Below, piece after piece: positions 1-5,171 of a DNA stretch of 7,752 nt. The stretch's first letter is position 1. The number at the start of each line of letters is the position of its first letter. A program made the translations under genes and the position numbers. Under the pieces are notes generated by a model. The model searched no databases and was not told where the DNA came from. It worked only from the letters and a program-made list of their open reading frames with translations. The stretch comes from Mailhella sp. (GTDB lineage Bacteria; Desulfobacterota; Desulfovibrionia; Desulfovibrionales; Desulfovibrionaceae): contig JAHHTE010000096.1 of the NCBI GenBank assembly GCA_020024815.1, positions 1-7,752 on the forward strand. Reading direction: 5' to 3'.

Positions 1-75
1 ATTATAACCTATATAAAATAATTAACTTTATAATATCAATATAACAACTCCTTTTACAACTAACATATTAACTAT

Positions 76-92
76 ATTATGCAAAGCATAAT
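76..92 (-). terminator. Weak hairpin just after the MATE gene
   Basis: A perfect 7-bp inverted repeat (ATTATGC / GCATAAT) with a 3-nt loop lies directly next to the stop codon of the leftward transporter gene. Only two of the seven pairs are G-C, and no T-run follows on the minus strand. It is therefore at best a weak terminator or a 3'-end stabilising hairpin, and could be chance in such AT-rich sequence. Confidence 0.25.
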
Positions 93-1436
93 CTAATTTG
101 TGATTAGTCGCCTACTTGCCCATTTTCCACTTTCCCAGTATTTCCAAATAAAAACACCCCGAATACATTCATCAAGTAAAAAACAAATCCACATACCCAC
201 TAACCCATATCCAAACCATATACCCAAAATATATGAGCCTAGTGTTGCAATACCCCACATAAAGATAACACCAACTACAAAAGGAAACTCTGGATTACCT
301 ACTGCCCCAAGCATACGACCACCTAAAATATTAACAGCTCGTCCAATTTCAAGTAAAATATCAACCCAAAAAATTGTTAAACATAATGCAATAATATCTT
401 GATTTTTAGTCATTAAAGGCATTATCCAAGGAGCCACAAGAGCTAAAAACAATGAAAGCGTAAAAGAAACACTAATTGCAACTTTAAGACTTAATCTACC
501 AAGTTTCAAAGCAGTATCTCTTTTTTCTCTACCAATTAACTGTCCTACTAAAATAGCAGAACCTTGCCCTAATGCTAATGCAAATAAAAAAATAAACATT
601 ATAATATTAACAAGATATGTTCGTGCAGCAAGTACATCATTACCTAGTTTATTTACAAAATAAACAATTAATGTTTGCGATAAACTATAAGAAACCATCT
701 CCCCTGCTGCTGGCATACCAATTTTAAAAATTTGTTGCAACTTATCAAAGGGAAAAGGAAATAAACTTTTCCAAATTGATGTTTTAATTTTTTGTTTTTT
801 CAATGCATAAAATAATAAAGCACATGCAATACATCGACTACAAACAGTTGAAATAGCCGCACCTTGAACACCAAGTTCTGGTAAACCAAATTTACCAAAA
901 ATAAGAGCATAATTACCTATAATATTAGTAATATTCACAATAACAGAAACATACATAGGATAATTGGCTAAGTTACAACTCCGCAAAATAGCTGAAAGAG
1001 TTAAATTTAAACACATTAAAACAGACAAACCACCAACTATTTTAAAATAAATACTTGCATTTGCCACTAATTCAATTTTTACTTTTAATAAATCTAATAA
1101 AAACGGCGTATAAAAGATAAAGAATATCCCAAAACAAATTCCAACAATAAAATTATATGTTAAAGCGACTCCCGTAGTTTGTACAAAAGCATGTTCATTT
1201 TTTGCTCCAATATATTGAGAACAAACAACAGTAGCCCCCAAAACACCAAGCATAAAAACCATATTAACTAATAATAAAATCTGATTAGCCAATCCAACAG
1301 CAGCAACAGCATTATCAGAAACTTTACTTAACATTAAAATATCCATAAAACCCAAAAACATAATAAGTAATATTTCGATAAAAATAGGAAGAGTCAAAGA
1401 CCTAAGTTGCTTTTTAAGTGATATTTTTGTATTCAT
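93..1436 (-). CDS. MATE-family multidrug/toxin efflux transporter
   Basis: This gene encodes a 447-residue, very hydrophobic inner-membrane protein with about 12 predicted membrane segments in two similar halves, the usual MATE size and layout. MATE proteins export drugs, dyes or metabolites in exchange for Na+ or H+; the substrate here cannot be read from sequence. Family marks include the paired P-x-x-x-E in the first helix of each half (P17/E21 and P242/E246), D32 after helix 1, the LGVQGAA segment near 188-194 and GQGSAILVGQ near 290-299. An upstream in-frame ATG at 1505 would add 23 polar residues. I prefer the ATG at 1434-1436 because a GAGGT ribosome binding site lies 10 nt before it and the first helix then follows at once. 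The gene is divergent from the tRNA-tig block and appears functionally unrelated. A TATAAA at 1514-1519 could be its -10, but no -35 stands out. Confidence 0.9.
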   Translation of the reverse strand: MNTKISLKKQLRSLTLPIFIEILLIMFLGFMDILMLSKVSDNAVAAVGLANQILLLVNMVFMLGVLGATVVCSQYIGAKNEHAFVQTTGVALTYNFIVGICFGIFFIFYTPFLLDLLKVKIELVANASIYFKIVGGLSVLMCLNLTLSAILRSCNLANYPMYVSVIVNITNIIGNYALIFGKFGLPELGVQGAAISTVCSRCIACALLFYALKKQKIKTSIWKSLFPFPFDKLQQIFKIGMPAAGEMVSYSLSQTLIVYFVNKLGNDVLAARTYLVNIIMFIFLFALALGQGSAILVGQLIGREKRDTALKLGRLSLKVAISVSFTLSLFLALVAPWIMPLMTKNQDIIALCLTIFWVDILLEIGRAVNILGGRMLGAVGNPEFPFVVGVIFMWGIATLGSYILGIWFGYGLVGMWICFLLDECIRGVFIWKYWESGKWASRRLITN

Positions 1437-1446
1437 AGTATTGTTA

Positions 1447-1451
1447 ACCTC
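1447..1451 (-). promoter_or_regulatory. Ribosome binding site deciding the MATE start
   Basis: On the minus strand, GAGGT (within GTGAGGTTAAC) lies 10 nt before the ATG at 1434-1436. The longer reading from 1505 has only AT-rich sequence before it, so this site favours the shorter protein. Confidence 0.65.
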
Positions 1452-1577
1452 ACAAAATAGCAAAGTATGCATTAATATTTTAAATTGCAATTGTTTTTTA
1501 GCCAAATAAAAAATTTATACTAATTTATGAAATTAACAAGATTTTATAAAAAATAAAAAATTTTCAGCTAAAATCAC

Positions 1578-1606
1578 TTGCCAAGTTTTAAAATATGTAT
1601 TAACTA
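1578..1606 (+). promoter_or_regulatory. Possible sigma-70 promoter for tRNA-Leu
   Basis: TTGCCA (1578-1583) matches five of six bases of the -35 consensus. Seventeen bases later TAACTA (1601-1606) sits where the -10 should be, but it matches only the first two consensus bases. Transcription would begin near 1613, about 14 nt before the mature tRNA. The position is sensible and the -35 is good; the poor -10 keeps confidence low. Confidence 0.35.
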
Positions 1607-1626
1607 TTTTTTGCGATTTTTCTCAT

Positions 1627-1711
1627 GCGAGAGTGGCGGAATTGGTAAACGCACTGGACTTAGGATCCAGCGGAGTAATCCTTAAGAGTTCGAGTCTCTT
1701 CTCTCGTACCA
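1627..1711 (+). tRNA. tRNA-Leu (anticodon UAG)
   Basis: An 85-nt class II tRNA folds cleanly. The acceptor stem is GCGAGAG (1627-1633) with CTCTCGT (1701-1707), its first pair a G-U. The anticodon stem is CTGGA / TCCAG (1654-1658, 1666-1670) around the loop CTTAGGA, giving anticodon TAG at 1661-1663, followed by G37 as usual for leucine tRNAs reading CUN codons. The variable arm is long, with a 3-bp stem GGA/TCC (1672-1674, 1679-1681). The T arm is AAGAG-TTCGAGT-CTCTT (1684-1700). The discriminator is A1708, as leucine identity expects, and CCA is encoded at 1709-1711. It lies 73 nt before tig on the same strand with no T-tailed terminator between, so the two may share a transcript. Confidence 0.97.
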
Positions 1712-1719
1712 CTAAAATT

Positions 1720-1735
1720 CTTTGACCGGTCAAAG
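1720..1735. repeat. Perfect 16-bp palindrome between tRNA-Leu and tig
   Basis: CTTTGACC followed directly by GGTCAAAG is a perfect two-fold palindrome starting 9 nt after the tRNA CCA end. As DNA it resembles an operator for a dimeric regulator. As RNA it could form a 6-bp stem with a CCGG loop, which might mark the tRNA 3' trailer or protect the tig 5' end. No T-run follows, so an intrinsic terminator is unlikely. The palindrome is certain; its role is not. Confidence 0.55.
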
Positions 1736-1779
1736 GCTCCAAAGAGTGCCAACTATGCCGGCACACCATATAAGGAGTC
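1735..1779 (+). promoter_or_regulatory. Foldable tig leader that can mask the ribosome binding site
   Basis: GGCTCC (1735-1740) can pair with GGAGTC (1774-1779): five Watson-Crick pairs and one G-U. This would bury the GGAG core of the tig ribosome binding site. Inside it, GTGCC (1746-1750) pairs with GGCAC (1760-1764) across a 9-nt loop. G1735 is shared with the palindrome at 1720-1735, so the two folds partly compete. A temperature- or ribosome-sensitive switch is possible but is inference only. Confidence 0.35.
1771..1777 (+). promoter_or_regulatory. Strong ribosome binding site of tig
   Basis: TAAGGAG lies 7 nt before the ATG at 1785-1787. It decides the start: the frame stays open upstream to a TTG at 1722, adding 21 residues, but that stretch runs through the palindrome and resembles no trigger factor N-terminus. 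Confidence 0.85.
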
Positions 1780-1784
1780 AAACC

Positions 1785-3152
1785 ATGTCTCATAACATTG
1801 AAAATGTTTCTTCCACAAAACGTAAAATTACTGTAAACATTGAAGCAAAAGAAGTTAATAATAGCATTAACTCCACTATTCAAGAATATGGTAAAAGCTT
1901 AAACCTTAATGGTTTCCGTAAAGGTAAAGTGCCTGCTAGTGTAATTGAAAAACGCTTTGGAGAAGAAGTATACAACTACGCTACTGAAAATCTTATTAAT
2001 GCAACTATTAACAAAATTTTGGAAGAAGAAAAAATTCGTCCAATAAGTCGTGTACATTTTGAAAATCAAGATGATGCAAAAAAACTTACTCGTGATAATG
2101 ATTTTGAATTTACTTGTTCTTTTGATGTTCTTCCTGAAATTGATCTTCCAAAAGATTTTTCTGAATATAGCGTAAATGTTGAATCAGCAGAAGCAAGCCA
2201 AGAAGAAATTGATAATTTTACAACTCAAATTCGCCGTAGCATGGCAACATTAGAAGATGTTAACGAAGTAAGAAATCCTGTTGATGGTGATGTTCTTTTA
2301 GTTGACGTTGAAGGAATGTATGAAGGTACTCCTGTTCCTGGTATGGGAGCACAAAATTTCCTCATGCAACTTTCTGATAATAAAGATGCTACAAATAAAG
2401 AAATTGATACCTTAGTTCGTACTGCAAAACCAGGCGAAGAAGTAAAAGGTACTATGGTTTGCCCAGATGATTATGCAAATGCTGATTTTCGTGGAAAAAC
2501 TATTGATATTACCATTAAACTTCATAAAATTCATAAACAAATTCTTCCTGAACTTGATGAAGAATTTGCAAAAAAAGTTGGCTTCAACGATGTTGCTACC
2601 TTAAAAGAAGCTATTGAAACTCAAGTAAAACAAAGTAAAGCTGCTCACGTAAAAAGTAAAGCTCAACAAGAACTTATTGATACTGTTCTTGAAAAATATA
2701 ACTATGAATTGCCTGCAAGCATGGTTCAAAAAGCTCTCTCCAACTACATGATGGAAGCTAGAAACCACTTAGGTCAACAAAATATTGATCCTGAAGAAAT
2801 GCTTAAAGCTCTTGCTTCTTTAAAAGAAGATGGTCAAAAAATTGCTGAAAAACAAACAAAAGAACATGTTTTCCTTTTAGCTATTGCATATCGTGAGAAC
2901 TTTGTTGTATCTGGACAAGAAATTGATATGTATGTTCGTCAACTTGCAATGGAAACACGCCAAAGTTACGAACAAGTTCGTGATCATGTTCTTCAATCAG
3001 GTATGATTCAAGATATTCAAGAAAGACTTATGGCTGGTAAAGCTCTTGACCTTATGTTTGACCAAGCTAAACATGTTGAAGTTGCAAGTGCTACACCTGA
3101 AAAAGCTGAAAAACCTAAAAAAACAACAAAAGCAAAAGAACCTAAAGAATAA
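1785..3152 (+). CDS. tig: Trigger factor (ribosome-associated chaperone)
   Basis: A 455-residue cytosolic chaperone that docks at the ribosomal exit tunnel and shields nascent chains; E. coli trigger factor has 432 residues. The N-terminal ribosome-binding domain (about 1-112) carries the signature GFRKGKVP at 43-50, with F44-R45-K46 in the same register as E. coli. The FKBP-type PPIase domain spans about 165-250 and the helical chaperone domain about 251-432, with its linker arm near 112-150. The PPIase pocket looks degenerate: E. coli DFTG reads DVEG here (174-177), and the IPGFE segment holding the catalytically important Phe reads TNKEI (203-207), although Y230 remains. Prolyl isomerase activity is probably weak or lost; chaperone function should persist. 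The protein ends in a Lys/Glu/Pro-rich tail (about 433-455) absent from E. coli. clpP follows after 157 nt. Confidence 0.97.
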   Translation: MSHNIENVSSTKRKITVNIEAKEVNNSINSTIQEYGKSLNLNGFRKGKVPASVIEKRFGEEVYNYATENLINATINKILEEEKIRPISRVHFENQDDAKKLTRDNDFEFTCSFDVLPEIDLPKDFSEYSVNVESAEASQEEIDNFTTQIRRSMATLEDVNEVRNPVDGDVLLVDVEGMYEGTPVPGMGAQNFLMQLSDNKDATNKEIDTLVRTAKPGEEVKGTMVCPDDYANADFRGKTIDITIKLHKIHKQILPELDEEFAKKVGFNDVATLKEAIETQVKQSKAAHVKSKAQQELIDTVLEKYNYELPASMVQKALSNYMMEARNHLGQQNIDPEEMLKALASLKEDGQKIAEKQTKEHVFLLAIAYRENFVVSGQEIDMYVRQLAMETRQSYEQVRDHVLQSGMIQDIQERLMAGKALDLMFDQAKHVEVASATPEKAEKPKKTTKAKEPKE

Positions 3153-3162
3153 CATTTTCTTT

Positions 3163-3178
3163 TGGCAAAGATTTTGCA
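3163..3178 (+). promoter_or_regulatory. Candidate sigma-54 (-24/-12) promoter for clpP-clpX-lon
   Basis: TGGCAAAGATTTTGCA fits the sigma-54 core TGGCA-N6-TTGC: GG at 3164-3165 and GC at 3176-3177 are 12 bases apart, as required, with the usual TGGCA and TTGCA flanks. Transcription would start near 3189, giving clpP a leader of about 120 nt. A perfect sigma-70 -10 hexamer, TATAAT, overlaps at 3179-3184, but its best-spaced -35 (TTTCTT, 3156-3161) is poor. No activator gene or site is visible. The same bases form one arm of an inverted repeat, so a terminator or operator reading competes. Confidence 0.5.
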
Positions 3179-3206
3179 TATAATTTAAAAATATCAAAAT
3201 TTTGCC
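3164..3206 (+). terminator. Inverted repeat after tig: possible terminator or operator
   Basis: GGCAAAGATTTTG (3164-3176) pairs fully with CAAAATTTTGCC (3195-3206) apart from one bulged G at 3170. The 18-nt AT-rich loop could add an inner ATAT/ATAT stem. A T-rich stretch (TTTATACTTTTT, 3207-3218) follows, so in a tig transcript this could be a leaky terminator starting 11 nt after the stop codon. At the DNA level it brackets the candidate sigma-54 core and start site, as an operator might. The stem is AT-rich and the T-run is interrupted, so termination would be partial at best. Confidence 0.4.
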
Positions 3207-3236
3207 TTTATACTTTTTACACTAGGTAAATTCTTT

Positions 3237-3269
3237 TTATCCGCAGGCAAATTTTTTGTCTGCGGGTAA
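3237..3269 (+). repeat. Strong 15-bp hairpin in the clpP leader
   Basis: TTATCCGCAGGCAAA pairs with TTTGTCTGCGGGTAA across a TTT loop, with two G-U pairs among 15. It is by far the most stable fold in the spacer. No T-run follows (the next bases are CTTATATATAAAAGGG), so it is not a standard intrinsic terminator. It lies 25 nt before the clpP ribosome binding site and would be in mRNA from either the candidate clpP promoter or tig read-through. It may protect the 5' end, act as an attenuator, or be an RNase processing site. The hairpin is clear; its role is inferred. Confidence 0.6.
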
Positions 3270-3309
3270 CTTATATATAAAAGGGAAAATTTTTGAGGAG
3301 TAAACAACT

Positions 3310-3900
3310 ATGAATATACCTATGGTCATAGAAACAACTGGTCGCAGTGAACGTGCTTATGATATCTATTCTCGCTTATTAAAAGACCGTATTATTTTAC
3401 TTGGTACAGAAGTAAATGACACTGTTGCTTCTCTTATTTGTGCACAATTATTATTTTTAGAATCCCAAGACCCTGAAAAAGAAATTAGTCTTTATATCAA
3501 TAGTCCTGGTGGTTCTGTTACTGCTGGCATGGCTATTTATGATACCATGAAATTTATTGCTTGCCCAGTAACAACACTTTGCATGGGTAGGGCTGCAAGT
3601 ATGGGAGCATTTCTTTTAGCTGGTGGAGAAAAAGGAAAACGCTTTGCTCTTCCACATAGCCAAATTATGATTCACCAACCTTCTGCTGGTTATCAAGGTC
3701 AAGCAACAGATATTGAAATTCATACAAAAGAAATTCTTAGAATGAAAAAAGACCTTAATAGTATTTTAGCAGAAAATACAGGTCAAAGCATTAAAAAAGT
3801 AACTCTTGATACAGAACGCGATAATTTTCTTACAGCAGAAGATGCGTTAACATATGGTATTATTGACAATATCCTTACTTCAAGAAAAGATTTAATATAG
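3310..3900 (+). CDS. clpP: ATP-dependent Clp protease proteolytic subunit ClpP
   Basis: A 196-residue serine peptidase (family S14) that assembles into a two-ring, 14-subunit barrel and degrades polypeptides threaded in by ClpX. The catalytic triad is complete: S97 in GRAASMGA (93-100), H122 in MIHQP (120-124) and D171 in ERDNF (169-173). The oxyanion segment SPGGS is at 65-69. The start at 3310 has a GAGGAG ribosome binding site 9 nt upstream. Residues 4-10 (PMVIETT) align with the N-terminus of mature E. coli ClpP, so there is no room for a cleaved propeptide of the E. coli kind. The residue after G93 is Arg where E. coli has Gln. It is the first gene of the tight clpP-clpX-lon run and follows a structured spacer with a possible promoter of its own. 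Confidence 0.98.
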   Translation: MNIPMVIETTGRSERAYDIYSRLLKDRIILLGTEVNDTVASLICAQLLFLESQDPEKEISLYINSPGGSVTAGMAIYDTMKFIACPVTTLCMGRAASMGAFLLAGGEKGKRFALPHSQIMIHQPSAGYQGQATDIEIHTKEILRMKKDLNSILAENTGQSIKKVTLDTERDNFLTAEDALTYGIIDNILTSRKDLI

Positions 3901-3908
3901 GCTTAAAT

Positions 3909-5132
3909 ATGAGTGAAAATAATGAAGGTATGCATTGTTCCTTTTGTGGAATAAGTGAATTTGATGCAAAACATTTTATAGTACAAGGAAGATCATGCAT
4001 TTGCGATAGATGCATTGAAGCTTGTAACCATATTATAGAAAGACAAGAAGATTCAAACACAGAAAAACCTGAAACTCTTCTTACTCCTAAAGAAATAAAA
4101 GCAAAGCTTGATGAATATGTTATTGGTCAAGATAATGCTAAAAAAATTCTTTCTGTTGCTGTATATAATCACTATAAACGTGTTTTCTTCAAACAAGAAC
4201 TTGGTGATGTTGAACTTGAAAAAAGTAACGTGCTTCTTGCTGGTCCTTCTGGTAGTGGTAAAACACTTTTAGCAAGAACATTAGCAAAAATATTAAATGT
4301 TCCTTTTGCAATTTGTGATGCAACAACATTAACAGAAGCGGGTTATGTTGGTGAAGATGTTGAAAATATTCTTGTTCAATTAGTTCAAAATGCTGGCTAT
4401 GATCTTGAAGCTGCAAGTAGAGGCATTATCTATATTGATGAAATTGATAAAATTTCACGAAAAGGTGATAGTGCATCAATTACCCGTGATGTATCAGGTG
4501 AAGGTGTTCAACAAGCACTTTTAAAAATCATTGAAGGAACTGATGCTAATATTCCTCCAAAAGGTGGAAGAAAACACCCACAACAAGAATTTATTAAATT
4601 AAACACATCTAATATTCTTTTTATTGTTGGTGGTGCATTTATTGGTTTAGAAAAAATGGTTGAATCAAGAGCTAGAGGAACAAGTATGGGCTTTGGTGCA
4701 AACATTAACCATAAAAGCGACAATACCCTTTCTGAACTTTTGGATATGGTTGTACCAACTGACCTTGTACAATTTGGTTTAATACCAGAATTTATTGGTC
4801 GTATTCCTGTTATTACACACGTTGATGAACTTGGTGAAGATGATTTAATTAGAGTATTAACAGAACCTAAAAATGCATTAACAAAACAATATCAAAAGCT
4901 TTTTGAAATTGATGGTGTAGAATTACATTTTGAAAAAGAAGCATTAAAACTTGTTGCACAAAAAGCTATTGAACGTAAAACAGGTGCACGTGGACTTAGA
5001 AACGTGCTTGAATCTGTTATGCTAGATATTATGTATGATTTACCTGAAAAAGCTAAGGGTAAACAATGCATTATTACAAAAAATGTTATTGAAAAAAATG
5101 AAGCTCCTTTATTTTTATCAAAAGCAGAATAA
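3909..5132 (+). CDS. clpX: ATP-dependent Clp protease ATP-binding subunit ClpX
   Basis: A 407-residue AAA+ unfoldase; its hexamer recognises tagged substrates, unfolds them and feeds them to ClpP. The N-terminal zinc domain has C10, C13, C32 and C35 in the usual C-x2-C-x18-C-x2-C spacing. The ATPase core shows Walker A GPSGSGKT (112-119), the pore-1 loop GYVGED (145-150), Walker B IIYIDEID (173-180), the RKH substrate loop (221-223), the box VII Arg finger near R298 and sensor 2 GARGLR (359-364). The ClpP-docking loop reads MGF (260-262) where E. coli has IGF, a conservative change. The gene starts 8 nt after the clpP stop. There is no good ribosome binding site, only a weak TAGG overlapping that stop, which suggests translational coupling to clpP. 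All core motifs are intact. Confidence 0.98.
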   Translation: MSENNEGMHCSFCGISEFDAKHFIVQGRSCICDRCIEACNHIIERQEDSNTEKPETLLTPKEIKAKLDEYVIGQDNAKKILSVAVYNHYKRVFFKQELGDVELEKSNVLLAGPSGSGKTLLARTLAKILNVPFAICDATTLTEAGYVGEDVENILVQLVQNAGYDLEAASRGIIYIDEIDKISRKGDSASITRDVSGEGVQQALLKIIEGTDANIPPKGGRKHPQQEFIKLNTSNILFIVGGAFIGLEKMVESRARGTSMGFGANINHKSDNTLSELLDMVVPTDLVQFGLIPEFIGRIPVITHVDELGEDDLIRVLTEPKNALTKQYQKLFEIDGVELHFEKEALKLVAQKAIERKTGARGLRNVLESVMLDIMYDLPEKAKGKQCIITKNVIEKNEAPLFLSKAE

Positions 5133-5171
5133 ACGCTATGCCTTATAAAAATAGTATGTTAGAGGGGTAAC

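Noticed and set aside
100..402. A 100-codon plus-strand open frame across the MATE gene
   Set aside because: It is antisense to well-supported transporter sequence, is Pro/Ile/Thr-rich in a way that mirrors hydrophobic codons, and resembles no protein I know.
1437..1505. N-terminal extension of the MATE protein from the ATG at 1505
   Set aside because: No ribosome binding site precedes it, and the downstream ATG at 1434-1436 has a good one and gives a normal family length.
1466..1505. TGGC...TTGCA on the minus strand before the MATE gene, like a sigma-54 promoter
   Set aside because: The GG and GC doublets are 15 bases apart rather than 12, which sigma-54 does not tolerate.
1623..1883. An 86-codon minus-strand frame over tRNA-Leu and the tig start
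   Set aside because: It runs through a tRNA gene; its tail is the tRNA complement, a common source of false ORF calls.
3117..3123. A7 run near the tig end as a programmed frameshift site
   Set aside because: The run encodes part of a Lys-rich tail in a normal frame, a -1 shift stops within a few codons, and A-runs are expected at this composition.
2997..3197. Minus-strand Phe/Cys-rich small protein opposite the tig end
   Set aside because: It is the complement of the AAA/GAA-rich trigger factor tail; the Phe-rich run is a by-product of that.
4189..4416. Minus-strand 75-codon frame inside clpX, and similar frames at 4508-4723 and 3875-4060
   Set aside because: All lie opposite conserved ClpX motifs with no ribosome binding site or recognisable content.
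5144..5149. TATAAA as a -10 for a separate lon promoter
   Set aside because: No -35-like hexamer sits 16-18 bases upstream, and such hexamers are common by chance in AT-rich DNA.
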